Both the position numbers and the translations under genes were made by a program. Below the pieces are notes generated by a model. It searched no databases. It was given only the letters and a program-made list of their open reading frames with translations, and was not told the origin of the DNA. From Eucommia ulmoides (Eukaryota; Streptophyta; Magnoliopsida; Garryales; Eucommiaceae): a stretch of DNA of 64,000 nucleotides. Within the stretch, counting starts at the first letter, position 1. Each line of letters opens with the position of its first letter. The DNA is taken from positions 8,838,818-8,902,817 of the forward strand of contig CM028335.1 in assembly GCA_016647705.1 (NCBI GenBank), in the 5' to 3' direction. Below are positions 1 to 12,147 of this stretch, piece after piece.

Positions 1-642
1 AAACCTTAAAAGGGTAAAGAACTCTTGGTTAAGTCCTATTCAAGTTTCTCTTTCTCCTGCTCAAAGATAGACTCTGAATCAATTTTTTTTTGGAATTTGG
101 CCTAACCAGTGAAATCTTAAACTTTGGGGGTCGCTTATGCTTGCAGAAGATGTTAGGCACTCCAAGTTACCTGTTCGAAAATTGTATCTTTGTTTGGATA
201 ACCTTTTAAATTAAAACGAATCCAAGATATTTTTAATTTAGTTAAAAGTGATACTCCATTTACTTGCTTTTTATTAAAAAGAATTTAAAACTAAAATAAA
301 AGTCAAATGTCCCCCTTTTAGACCGTCTACCAATTATGAATGGAATCGACAAATTACCCCCTAGGTGGTTGATTTTTTATTTTAGTTTAGGTCGCTTTGG
401 CAAACAAAAATATTATATGTATACATAAATTCCTCAGCGGAGATAAGGAGAAAAAAAGTAAAAAGTAAAATATACTTAAATAAAAAAAAAAAATTATGTG
501 ATTCTTATTATGAAAATATCAATTTTTGAGAAATATCCTTATTATCAAGAAATCTTTTTATTTTTTAAGATCCATATTATGAAGATTTTTTTTTTCATTT
601 TTTAAGAGAGTAAAAAAAATAAATAAATTTGGGAATTCTTAT
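1..642. other. AT-rich intergenic stretch, no gene seen
   Basis: Long A and T runs and no open frame of useful length. No terminal repeat, TATA plus coding start, or protein motif was recognised. Confidence 0.5.
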
Positions 643-701
643 TGTTGGCCCAATGATCTACCTAAGAAGGGGGGTGAATTAGGTAGTTATAAAATTAAAA
701 C

Positions 702-2895
702 TGTTGGCCTAGTGGAATACCCAAGAGGGGGGGTGAATTGGGTAATTTAAAATATCAGAGAGAAACTACTTTAATAAATCAATTAATTAATTCTAATCCT
801 AAATTAATTATTATTTTTATATCACAGCGGAATTATCAAATCAACTAGGTGCACACCAAACAACAATAATAAAATAAAGATTGCAGCACACCAAAAATTT
901 ATACTAGTTCACCAAACTACTCTTGGTTAATCCAGTTCTTCGAGCCCATAGAGAGTCGCACCCACTAATACTCAATATCCCTTTAAAGGTAGGAACCAAA
1001 CCCTCACAACGATTATTTTACAAGCTCATAATCAACCTTTACCAAAATCATTTTCATAGGCTAAAGAAGAACCTCTACTTTTTACAGGCTAATGAATAAC
1101 CTAATTCTTTTTAGTACAAAGGCAAAAGAATCAAAAGCTCATCAATACTCTAAATATCCTTTTACCCGGTAAGGATTGAACCGTTGCAAAATTTACACAA
1201 ATAAATTCTATCCACGAAGAATTACTACCTTAATCTCTTTACAAGAAGAGACTAAACCCGACTACCCTCTGATTAAATACACCCAATAGTATTTAATCCG
1301 TCACTCAACTTACCAATAAAAATTAACAAGTGATTTTTCTCATTCGGAACTTCTACCTCCCCAAATAAATTAAAACTCAATTAATATCCCAAAACTAGTG
1401 ATAGAAAACGTGAAATACTCAAAATCTGATTTTTAACAAAAGATGAGTATCACGTAATTTAGCACGTAATCAGATTTAAGAAATTATTTATAAAATATTT
1501 TCTTCAATAAAAATCATAAACAAATTCTAAAGATAAATTTTCAAAATTAAACAAGCAATACAATATCGAAAGTAATTGGAAAGATCTCACTCGGGATCCA
1601 CCGAAAAAATAATTAGAACATAGTTACTTCAGATCCGATAGCAGCAATGATTAATAGCCAATGATTCTTAAGATCATCTTTTAGAATATCTCTCACAAAA
1701 TCTCAGTATGATATCTCTTAGAATATCTCAATATGATCTCTTAATATTTTAATCTCACTTCTACTTGTTAATGATATATGAAAAACGCAGGTTTATATAT
1801 AAGGGATATAAATAAGCTCTCTAACGGCTAGTTTCCATGTATCATGACACTTAATTTCTCTCTTAGACCCCTTATATCATTATGACTTCATTTAGTTCAA
1901 TTCACTTAATTACAGCTTTTAAATCTCTTAATTAAGTTCTCCAAATATTTCTCAATCTCAATTAAATAGAATAGAAATAATTTTATATACCAAATTGAGA
2001 AACATTCATACTTAATGAACCAAATCAATAGGAATTAAATAATAGGTGTAGCATAATCTTGAATATCATAAAATCCCTAAAATCTCTCACAAATCCCAAC
2101 CAAAACCGGTTACTTTTAGATATGAATTCGGAATCATCAATATCCTGAAACTGCGTTATTAATCGACCGACCAGTCGACCGCTCGATTTAGGATGTAGCC
2201 AAGTCAAAGATTCTGTGCCCATCGGTCGACCTATATTTCGACTAAAAGATTCAGAGAGTTCCATTTTTCTTCACCGGTCGACCTACCTCTCGACATAGAG
2301 ATACAGAGAGTTTTTTTTTTCTCTTGACCGGTTGACTTACCTGTCGACTTAGAGATTCAGAGAGTTTACCTGCTTTGTCCGGTCGACTTACTAGTCAACT
2401 GAGAGATATAGAGAGTTTGCCTTATACGCTTCGGTCGACTTACCACTCGACTTAAGGATACTGGATATCTTTTCTAAATTCGTTTTTAACTCATTCTCAT
2501 TTACGTTTTCGCCCCTCTAACAATTTTCTTTTCTTAATTAGCTCCACTAAATATTTAAATTCAATTTTAATTCATTATAAATATTTCTTTTGCAATCACA
2601 CATAGGAGCAAATAATTTGGCTAATTAGGATCCTATTAAAAACACACATATTCATAAAAATTATTTAAAAATCTTTTTGTGTCGTGTGTGATCCTAATTG
2701 GGATATTAAGAGTTGAAATTTAAATCTGAGTTGTTTTGCCTATGTTCTTCAAATTCTTCAACCTCTTAATCCTTCATCATCTTTATCATCAAATCTTCAT
2801 CATTCAGAACTAATAAATTGAAATACTTAAACAAACCATTAGTCCCATAAAAAACATTAACGTTTTAATTGTCCATCAAAATCTTAGGATCAACA
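702..2895 (-). mobile_element. Solo LTR of the same copia family, nested in an LTR
   Basis: A complete LTR of about 2.19 kb beginning TGTTGGCCTAGTGG and ending CTTAGGATCAACA. It is flanked by aaaac (697-701) and aaaat (2896-2900), a 5-bp target duplication with one change. The uninterrupted host sequence is visible at 8471 onward, where attaaaac runs straight into aaattataac. No internal region is present, so this is a product of LTR-LTR recombination. A TATA-like stretch on the minus strand (1792-1803) lies just upstream of a conserved CTGCG block. Confidence 0.92.
2150..2460 (-). repeat. Tandem GTCGAC-containing units inside the LTR
   Basis: About five imperfect units of roughly 60 bp. Each has paired gtcgac or close variants, followed by agagattcagagag. 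Equivalent arrays occur in every long LTR copy of the family here (about 10020-10260, 13590-13890, 32120-32360, 37850-38130, 40750-40990). On the LTR sense strand they lie a few hundred bases from the LTR start, in the U3 part. Confidence 0.8.
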
Positions 2896-3879
2896 AAAAT
2901 AAATTATAACACTTGAAAATTCAAATAATTAATTTTATCCTAAATTAATTATTATATTTTATAGCAGGGATATCTGTTATTTAAACGAGGTGCACACCTA
3001 AATAGTAGAAAATAAATAAAGTAAAATTACAGCACACCACGATGTATACAAGTTCACTAAGTTACTCTTGGCTAATCCAGTTCTTCGAGCCCTATGGAGA
3101 GTTGCACCCACTAAACCACTATGATTCCTAATTGGGATACATTAAGAGTAAAAATTAACCTGAGTTGTTTTCACCTAGATTCTTCAAAATATTAGATCTC
3201 TTAATGCTCATCTCTTTGTCAGTCTCTTTGTATCCTTAACATCCTTAACCATTTCTTCATGATAATATCATCAATAGAACTTTCACACTGAAACACTTAA
3301 TAAACTAGTTAGTTCCACAAAAAAAATCAATACTTAATTGTCCATCAAAATTTTAGGATCAACAATCTCCTCGTTTTTATGATGAAAATTAACTTTGATG
3401 TTTTTGTCAAAATAAAATGTAACCACACTCCTCCTAAATCCGAGGATGAATTTTTTAACTCATTAAAGCACAATCATGAAGAATAATTTAAAAAAAAAAA
3501 CATAATATATTCAACAAAGCACGACTATGGTTTCCCCTTTATAGATTTTCAACACACATCAACAAATTCTCTCCATTTGTTATCTCAAAAAGCGGGAAAG
3601 AGAAACTACACATCACACCTACTCTAGGCAAACATCATTATGCCTAGCAATATCCAAACTACGAATGATTTTTACAAACTGATCTTCCGCTAAAGGTTTG
3701 GTAAAAATATCAGCAAGTTGGTCGGAGGTATTAATATATTCAATAACAACGTCCTCTTTTCTAAATGTAATCAAGAATAAAATGATGTCTAATCTCTATG
3801 TGCTTAATTCGCGAGTGTTGTGTAGGATTCTTACTTAGACAAATAACACTTTTATCATCACAATAGATTAGGACTTCCT

Positions 3880-5412
3880 CCATACGTATTCCAAAATCAT
3901 TCAACTGTTACTTAATATATAAAATTTGAGATCAACAATTACCAGCTGCCATATACTCAACCTCAGTAGTAGATAAGGCTATCGAATTTGGTTTCTAGCT
4001 TTACCAAAAAACCAAGGCATGTCTTAACAAATGACATGACCCACTTGTGTTTTTTCGCTCAACTTTGCAACCAGCAAAATCAGCGTTAGAGTAACTTATT
4101 ACCGTAATCCTACATCGGTTGTCCCATTTAAATATAAAAAAATTCGTTTAACCACAGTCAAGTGCGATTCTTTAGGATAAGACTGAAATATAGCACATAA
4201 ACAAACACTATACATAATGTCAGCTTTACTAGCAGTTAAATACAACAAGCTACCAATCATACCTCGATACAAATTTTCATTTACATTTTTGTCCGTATTA
4301 TCTTTGTCTATCTTTGTAGCTATTGCCATGGGAGTTTTGTACTCTTTAACGCCATCCAGTCCGTATTTTTTTAGCAGCTCCTTTGTGTATTTAACTTAGT
4401 TTATGAATATCCCTTCTTTAGTTTGCTTAGTTTGCAACCCAAGAAAGAAATTCAACTCTCCCATGATGCTCATTTCAAATTCAACCTACATTATCTTGGC
4501 AAACTCTTGGTAAAGATCCTCATTAGTAGATCCAAATATAATATCATCAACATAAATTTATATGAATAAGATATCAGAATCAGTTTGCTTAACAAATAGT
4601 GTTATATCACTAAGACCCCTTCGAAAACTATTTTCTATAAAATATCGACTAAGTCTCTCATACTAAGCTCTAGGAGCTTGTTTGAGTCCATACAAAGCCT
4701 TACGAAATTTAAACACGTGAGCGGAAAAGTGATCACTTTCAAATCCCGGGGGTTGTTCCACATAATTTTCTTCTACTAGGAACCCATTCAAAAATGCACT
4801 CTTAACATCCATTTAATATAGCTTAAAATTATGTGAGCATGCAAAAGCAAGTAGCATCCTAATAGCTTCTAATCTAGCCACATGAGCATAAGTTTCATCA
4901 TAATCAATTTCTTCCTCTTGATTATAGCCCCGTGCAACTAATCTTGGTTTGTTTCTAATTACTATACCAGATTCATCATTTTATTTCGAAAATTGCATTT
5001 TTTTAACAATAACTGGATAAAAATCTGTCGTAGGAATTGGAGACCATACATTGTTTTGTTTAAATTGAACTAACTCATCTTGTATTGCGAAAATCCAAGA
5101 TTCATTAATTAACACCTCATTTACATTCTTAGGCTCAATTTGAGATAAAAAAAAAAAAAAAAGATTAATAATATCTCTGAGAGAGGAACAATTACTTACA
5201 TCTATATCAAAATTACCGATGATTTTCTTTACTGAGTGTCCAAGTACTTTCTTTACAGTTCGTGGTAACGTCGAATCCTCTCCATTAAGATCCTCGTTTT
5301 GACGTTCTTTTGTCAAGTTATCGCCTTGGTTATGGTTATTTGAAATACCTGCATCATCATCATCCAAAACCTTTCTCGACAAAAAATAGATCAGCTTCCT
5401 AAAAAACAACAT
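3880..5412 (-). pseudogene. copia reverse transcriptase-RNase H remnant (element 1)
   Basis: The 3' half of pol, broken into several frames. At 4981-5412 the frame ends with the block just before RT (ESWIFAIQDELVQFKQNNVW). Near 4532-4560 the minus strand encodes the RT catalytic box YVDDIIFG, but a TAA stands two codons upstream where element 2 has CAA. At 4099-4329 the frame encodes the segment joining RT and RNase H (YRGMIGSLLYLTASKADIMY). Near 3952-3978 the RNase H motif STTEVEY is seen, with V where A is usual. Reverse transcriptase and RNase H would copy element RNA to DNA; this copy cannot. Confidence 0.85.
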
Positions 5413-5599
5413 GCATAGACTCCCTAACTACTAATGTACGTTTGATATAAACTCTATAAGCCTTACTATTGGTAGCATATCCAAGAAAAATTCCATAATC
5501 AGATTTAGCATCAAATTTACATAGATTATCCTTATCATTCAAAATGAAACCTTTACAACCAAATGCTTTAAAGTAGGGTATGTTAAAAGTCTTACCATT

Positions 5600-6881
5600 C
5601 TAGATTTCATACAGAGTTTTATTAAACCCTCTAGGAATTGATATCCTATTTACCACATGGTAAGCGGTACTTACTGTTTCGGCCCAAAAGTAAGTTAGTA
5701 AACGATTTTCACTAAGCATCGTTTTGACCATCACTTGAAGCGTCTTGTTGTGAGTATAACCATGCTCATCACAATAATTGATTACATCATCATTTTTAAA
5801 CTCTTTAAATCTGTCACTACAAATATTAATAATAGAGCATTGTTTCTCATTTTGAATACGTTTACAAAATTTAGAAAATACAGAAGCAACTTCGCTCTTC
5901 TTTGTAAGGAAGGACACCCAAGTAAATCTAGAGTAGTCATCTACTATTACAAATGCATAAAATTTACCTTCAAGACCAGCAATAGAATTATGACCAAATA
6001 AATGAAGATGTAACATTTCAAGACATCTAGATGTGGACGTGTGAATATTTTTATTAAACGATGATCTAGAAGTGGACGTGTGCGTCTTTTTTTTTTTTTT
6101 TACAAAATTTAGAAAATACAGAAGCGGCTTTGCTCTTCTTTGTAAGGAAGAACACCGAAGTAAATCTAGAATAATCATCTACTATTACAAATGCATAAAA
6201 TTGACCTCCAAGACAAGCAATGGAATTATGACCAAATAAATCAAGATGCAAAATTTCAAGACATCTAGACGTGGACGTGTGCATCGTTTTCTTAAACAAT
6301 GATCTAGATTGCTTGCTTAACTGATATGCATCACATACTTTATCTTTCACAAATTTTAAATTAGGTAGGTCACGTTCGAGACTCTTCTTAGCTAATTTTG
6401 AAATCAATTCCAGACTAGCATGCCCAAGTCTCATATGCCATAACCAGCTATTTTCAGATAAATCATTCAAACAAGATAAACTTTGAGAAGTAAAATTATC
6501 AAATGAATGTGTATAAACATTTTCAAAATATGATGCAACTAATAAGATACTACTATCATGCTCATTCTTAATTATGTATCTATCATGATTAAACACAAAA
6601 TTATGACATTTATCACATAATTGACTTATACTAAGTAAGTTATGTTTAAGACAATCAACTAATAAGAAATATTTGATTATAGTAGTACCATTACCGATAT
6701 TATCTTTACCGATAATTTTACCCTTAACGTTGTCTCCAAATGTCACATGACCTCCATCTTTAGGTGTTAAAGATATAAATTTTGATTTATCTCCCGTCAT
6801 GTGCCGAGGACAACTACTGTCCAGGAACCATTTGTCATTTCCAATTGATGCTTTTAGAATGACATGCAATGAGTACCTCAA
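5600..6881 (-). pseudogene. copia protease-integrase remnant (element 1)
   Basis: The minus-strand frame 6881-6066 starts with the aspartic protease region. Its active-site DSG reads DSS (FLDSSCPRHMTGDKSKF). The GAG-pre-integrase zinc finger follows (LWHMRLGH, then CDAY, where the second Cys of CxxC has become Tyr). The integrase core start is next (VIVDDYSRFT). The frame 6178-5600 repeats the integrase start and goes on to SDRFKEF, but the segment with the PQQNG motif and catalytic Glu is deleted. The reading jumps from EHGYTHN to LQVMVKTML. The element is inactive at protease, zinc finger and integrase. Confidence 0.88.
5864..6340 (-). repeat. 238-bp tandem duplication inside the integrase
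   Basis: The block starting acaaaatttagaaaatacag occurs at 5864 and again at 6102, offset 238 bp. Both copies encode the HTSTSRCLE to VFSKFCK stretch of integrase with many point differences. A poly(T) run marks the junction near 6088-6101. Both copies have drifted, so the duplication is not recent. Confidence 0.85.
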
Positions 6882-8400
6882 ATAGTTCCTAAGTGGTACC
6901 TAGTGTAAGTTGGTCTGATCTTGTTAGTCGGGACAATTTTAGTTCCTTTTGAAATCCAAATTTGTCTGTAGTTAGATATTTTAGCAAAACATCTTTGAAC
7001 AGTATGCCCGACAATATTACATTTGAAACATATAACAAGACCCCTAGTTTCAGAAAAGAATTTATGAAAATGTTTTTGCTTAAGATTTTTCTGAAATTCA
7101 ATACCGGCCTTATCAAAAATACCACGTGAACTTCCCAACAGTATTTTTAAGTTATTCTCATCGCCGGTGAATTTCAGAACTATTGAATGTAAATCTGACA
7201 TCTAGGATTTCAATTCAATGTTTTCAGATTCATAGTCCATTACTTGCTTGTTTAATGAGTTAATTGTACTTTGAAGGGCATTTATTTTAGAATACTAGTT
7301 TTTATAATCATGCATAAATTCTTGATATATATCAAACAATTCATCAAAATCTAAAGGACAAGAGCTTAAACATTTAGTTACCTCATCACTAGTGGCATTA
7401 GCGCAAGCATGGACGATTCTTCACTTTCTGATTTTTTTGAACTACTTAATTCGATATCATCCCCAGTAGCTTTCATGAATTTTTTCTTACTTTTTTTTCC
7501 ATTTCTTTTTCTACTTTTTTTGCTTCTATTTTTTCTTATCCTTCTTCAGTTTGAGACAATCGGTTTGAAAATAATTAGTCTTGTGACAGTTGTAACATTC
7601 CATATTGTTCATGTTGAAATTCCTATTTTCACGGAATGTACATCGAGTCATCCCTCTGAAATTCTTCGTGAGAAGCGGCACATCTTTTTCTTGATCACTG
7701 TCGAGACTCGCATCATCACTGTCATCATCTTCTTTAGATTTTTGAACCTTTAGTTCGAAGTATTTATTTTTGCTATTCTCAGTGTCATTCTCATATCCTC
7801 GAATTGTCATTTCATGCGTCATTAGGTTTCCAATGAGGTCATTAATTTCGTATTTTGTGAGATCCTTAGCTTCCTCAATCATGGTGACCTTCGGCTCCCA
7901 CACTTTAGTTAAAGATCTCATAATCTTTCAAACTTTGTCTTCCGTGGAGTACGGCTTTCTGAGTTAGCTCAAATGGTTACAAATGTTATTGAATCGAGTG
8001 TACATCTTTTGAATCGATTCTGCTTCCCATTCTGAACAATTTAAAGTGGCGAATTAAGGCATTGATTTTTGACTACTTCACTTAACTTGTCCTTTCATGG
8101 GTAACCTACAATTTGTCCCACATTTTATTCGCTGATCTACAACATGAAACCATGGAATATTCATTAGAATCTAAAGAGAAAAATAAAATATTAATAGCCT
8201 GAGAAATTATAGAAAGCTTCTGCTTATCAGAAGCGGTGAACTGCTATTTCTTCTTGACAACTTCATTTTCCTTAGGAACAAATGGATCATCCTTGATTGC
8301 TAGCCACACGTATAATTTGTGGCTTGAAGGAATATAATCTTTCTGTCTCTCCAGAATGCATAATTTTCACCTGCAAATAAAGGTAGTCAGTGCATAGACT
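6878..8400 (-). pseudogene. copia gag remnant with two zinc-knuckle blocks (element 1)
   Basis: Two broken gag frames. At 7921-7526 an acidic, coiled-coil-like stretch ends in CYNCHKTNYFQTDC, a CCHC knuckle whose His has become Tyr, followed by lysine-rich LKKDKKK. At 7201-6878 a second knuckle, CFKCNIVGHTVQRC, is intact (CX2CX4HX4C). Two spaced knuckles are typical of SIRE/Maximus gag. The 5' part of gag (7922 to about 8400) is full of stops. Confidence 0.8.
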
Positions 8401-8457
8401 GCTTCCTAGCTAGTGTGCCATGTGATCTTTGTTAGCTAGTGTATCAAGCTAAACCAA

Positions 8458-8468
8458 CTCTGATATCA
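8458..8468 (-). promoter_or_regulatory. Primer binding site of element 1 (initiator tRNA-Met type)
   Basis: The minus strand reads TGATATCAGAG directly inside the LTR at 8471. This is one base from TGGTATCAGAG, the complement of the plant initiator tRNA-Met 3' end that most copia elements use. Confidence 0.8.
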
Positions 8469-8470
8469 AT

Positions 8471-11400
8471 TGTTGGCCCAGTGATCTACCTAAAGGGTGG
8501 GTAAATTGGGTAGTTATAAAATTAAAACAAATTATAACACTTGAAAATTCAAATAATTAATTTTATCCTAAATTAATTATTATCTTTTGTAGCAGCAGAT
8601 ATGTGTTATTTAAACTAGGTTCACACTCAAACAACAGAAAATAAATAAAGTAAAATTGTAGCGCACCACAATGTATACTGGTTCACTAAGTTACTTTTGG
8701 CTAATCTAGTCGTTCGAGCCCCACGGAGAGTCACACCCACTAAACCAGTATAATTCTTTTAAGCAGGTAGTAACCAAACTCTTACAACGTTTCTTTTCAT
8801 AGGCTCAGAATCAACCTTTACAATTCTCTTTTTTCAGACTAAGAAAGAACCTCTATGTTTTTCACAAGGTAAAGATTAACCTAATTATTTTGTACTTAGG
8901 TTAGTAATCAAACCTCATAAGAAATCACTCCAGGTATCCTTTTCACCGATAAGGATGGAACCGTTACAAATTCATTCAAATTAATTCTATTCAGAAAGAA
9001 TTAACACCTATTTCTTTTCACAAAAAAAAAAAGTAACATAATATTTTTGTACTTTAGGAAAATATCAGACATCATCTCTTTACCGGAAGATATTGAAACC
9101 CAAGTACCCTTGATTAGATATTTCTAATAATATCTAATCTGTACACAACTTACTAATTACACAAAATTGATAAGTTTTTTCCATTCGGAGCTTCTATCAC
9201 CTCAGATTAATTTAAAATCGATTAATGCCTCGATAAATACTAGAGATAGATATAAAGTGAGAATTTTAAAATCTAATTTTAAAAAATAAATGGGTAGAAA
9301 ATAGTTTAACATGTAATCAAATTTTTACCAAAAATCATTTTAAAATAATTTCAAGCAATTTAACGTTCAGAAAATAATTTCCTAAAGATTAAAAACTCCA
9401 AGAAATAATAATAAAAAAAATAAAATAGAAAATAAAATCACAAGCTTGGAAAGATCTCACCAGGATACTACCGAATGAATGAAAATTGAATCGTAATGAA
9501 ACTTGAGATCAATGATTGCAACAATTTCCGCACAATACTTCAAGAACTTTTCTCAAAGATAATCTCACAATACTCTCTCAGTATTGTTGATCCTAAGATT
9601 TTGATGAACAATTAAAGGTTGATGTTTTTGGTGGAACTAATGGTTTTATTAAGTATTTCAATTTATTAGTTCCATAGATGAATATATGATGACAAGTAAT
9701 GAATGCAAGCTAAAAAGACTGAAAAAGACGATGGGCATTAAGAGACCGAAGATTTTGAAGAATCTAAGGAAAAACAATTCAGGTTAATTTTTACTCTTAA
9801 TGTATCCCGATTAGGATCACACACGACGCAAAATATTTTTAAATTTATATGTGTTTTGATAGGATCTTAATCAGTAAAATTATCTGCTCCTATGTGTAAT
9901 TGAAAAAGAAATATTGATAATTAATTTAAGAATTTAGTAGAGCTAATTAAGAAAATAAATCAGTTAAAGGGGCAAAAACGTTGAAGAAAATGAATTAAAA
10001 ATAAATTTAGAAGAGGTTCCCAACATTGACAAGTCGATAGGTAAGTGGACCGGAGCATAGAAGAAGAAGTCTTTGAATTTTTCAGTTGACAAGTAGGTTG
10101 ACCTATGCTTAAAAGATGAACTCTCTAAATCGTCCGGTCGATAGAAGATGGTTAGGCGGTCGACCGATGGGCGAAGAAATTTTGTCTTGGCTAGTATCCT
10201 AAATCGAGCGGTCGACTTATGGGTGTTGGTCGGTCAACTGATGAGTCTGTTTCAGGTTTAGAGGATTTCGAGAATTATGATCAAATAGTAGCCGTTACTA
10301 GCTGTTTATGGTTTAGATATGCGAGATATCTTAGAGATCTGTACTTAATTGAGATATGGTCTATATATTTTATTATCCCTATTAATTTGTTCTATTTAAT
10401 TAAATGTTCTTTTAATTAAAGTGCTTTAATATTTTCTATTTTGATGAATTTCGATTTAAAAATGTTTAAGGACCAAAATGAGATTTTTCAAGAATATTTT
10501 TAGGTGAAAAAGATTTATTTTGATTATATATGATGTATAGGGTTTTGGGGATGTCATTTAATGACATAATATTTGAAAAGTAATTGTAATAATATATATT
10601 TGAAATTCCTATATTTAAATCTGTGAATTTTGAATTAAAATATTGCTATTTTGGTGGAGAATATTTTGAGCCTAAAATATGGGAGAGATTTAAGGGATTT
10701 TATTTTGATCTTACAATTTAGTCCATATATTTAAATATAATTCTTTCTATACTTTCATTGATTAAGATCAAATTATTTTGGGAACTAAATTGAGAGCTTT
10801 AGAAGTTATATTATTCGTTAAATATAGCCATTATAAATCTATATGATATATGAGGTCCATATGTGTCATTTATTGACATAACATTTGAAAATTAGTCGTT
10901 GGAGATCTAGTTTGAGAGCTATTAAAAGAGACCTGCGGATTTCACATAAGATACACACAATATTAAGAACTATTAAGTTCTTAAGCTTTTCTAAGAGTTA
11001 TCATTCTGATATTATAATAAAAAATATTGTGAGATTATTCTGGAGTTAAAGTTCTTGAGTTAAAGTGCTAATTTATTTGGTGTTACCAATCTGAGTTGTC
11101 TAATGATCTGTTTTGCAATCTATTGGTGTTTTCCTGGTGAGATCATTCCAAACTTATTATTTAATTGAGTATTTGATTATTATTACTTTCTTGGTGAATT
11201 GATCTTTTTAAGAAATCGTTTTTGAACTTTAGAAGTATAAAAATCTTTTAAAACGATTTGTGTATTAATCTGATTACGTGCTTTATTGTGCTACATGCAT
11301 TCTTTATTATAATTAGATTTTGTTTCCTTACTCTATTTTTATCACTAGTATCAAGACATTAATTGAGTATTAATTAATTTGAGATGGTAGAAGCTTCGAG

Positions 11401-12147
11401 TAGGAAGAACTTATCAATTTTTGTAATTGATGAGTTGCGTGCAAATTAGATACTATTGGGAATGTCTAATTAGAGGTAGCTAGTTTCAATCTCTTCAAGT
11501 AAAGAGATTGAGATTTTGATCTTTCCCTAGAATATAAAAAAATTAGGTGTTAATTCTTCCTAAATTAAATTGTTTTGTGAGAATTTTGTAACGGTTCAAT
11601 CCTTACCGGGTAAAAGGATATTTGGAGTGTTTGAGAGGTTTTAATTATTTAGTCTTAGTTTAAAAAGAATTAGGTTATTCTTGAACCTGTAAAAAGTAGA
11701 GGTTATTCCTGAGTCTGAGAAAATGAATTTGTAAATGTTGATTCTAAGCCTGCGAAAAGAATCATTGTGAGGGTTTGGTTCCTACCTATAAAGGAATCTT
11801 GAGATTAGTGAGTGTGAATCTCTGTGGGGCTCGGAGGATTAGATTAGTCAAAAGTAACTTGGTGAACCAGGATACATCGGTGTGTATTGTATTGTTTATT
11901 TTCTTTATTTTATCTTATGTTGTTTGGGTGTGCACCTAGAGCTTATTACATTTATCCGTTGCTATAAAGATAATAATTAATTTTAAAATAAAATTAATTA
12001 TTTAATTTTTAAAGTGTTATTATTTGGATTAATTTTTAATACCACCCAATTCACCTCCCTCTTAGGCACCTCAATGGGTCAACAAGTATGATTTCAGAAT
12101 AATAACTCTAAAAAATCTCAGGAACTGAATAACTTTTGATTGAATTG
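8471..12147 (-). mobile_element. 5' LTR of element 1, interrupted and truncated
   Basis: The host LTR is 8471-9584 plus 12085-12147. It starts TGTTGGCCCAGTGATC. It is interrupted by the plus-strand solo LTR 9585-12084. After 58 further bases it is cut by the LTR of element 2 at 12148. The rest of this LTR is not seen further right, so part was lost or displaced by later insertions. Confidence 0.85.
9585..12084 (+). mobile_element. Solo LTR (plus strand) nested in the 5' LTR of element 1
   Basis: A 2.5-kb LTR starting TGTTGATCCTAAGATTTT and ending CAATGGGTCAACA. It has a perfect 5-bp target duplication agtat at 9580-9584 and 12085-12089. It lies in opposite orientation to its host LTR. The GTCGAC array is at about 10020-10260. 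The usual TATA just upstream of GACCTGCGGATTTCA has decayed to attaaaag near 10922. Confidence 0.92.

Larger units (their letters stand above)
643..3364 (-). mobile_element. 3' LTR of element 1, interrupted and internally deleted
   Basis: The host LTR consists of 643-701 and 2896-3364. The first part starts TGTTGGCCCAATGATC; the second ends TTTTAGGATCAACA. Between them sits the solo LTR 702-2895. Aligned with the LTR at 8471, the two halves join cleanly. About 1.4 kb of the LTR is missing at a junction near 3122, where the text jumps from the GAGTTGCACCCACT block to the CCTAATTGGGATAC block. The polypurine tract lies directly beyond 3364 (GGAGATT on the minus strand). Confidence 0.85.
643..12147 (-). 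mobile_element. Ty1/copia element 1 (SIRE/Maximus-like), decayed
   Basis: A full-length-type element in minus orientation. One LTR copy is at the left (from 643), then 3' noncoding DNA, RNase H/RT, integrase, protease, gag, a primer site at 8458-8468 and the other LTR from 8471. The order on the minus strand (gag, protease, integrase, RT, RNase H) is the Ty1/copia order. Two separate zinc-knuckle blocks in gag and the RHMTGD block after the protease aspartate fit the SIRE/Maximus lineage; that assignment is tentative. LTRs on the minus strand start TGTTGATCCTAAG and end GGGCCAACA. All coding parts carry stops and frameshifts, so it cannot move by itself. Each LTR holds a later solo LTR insertion, and the right LTR is cut off at 12147 by element 2. 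Confidence 0.85.

Noticed and set aside
2025-2264. 79-aa minus-strand frame with GRPMGTESLTW
   Set aside because: Lies over the GTCGAC array of a solo LTR; no domain. Similar frames occur over the same array in other LTRs (10219-10419, 37968-38165).
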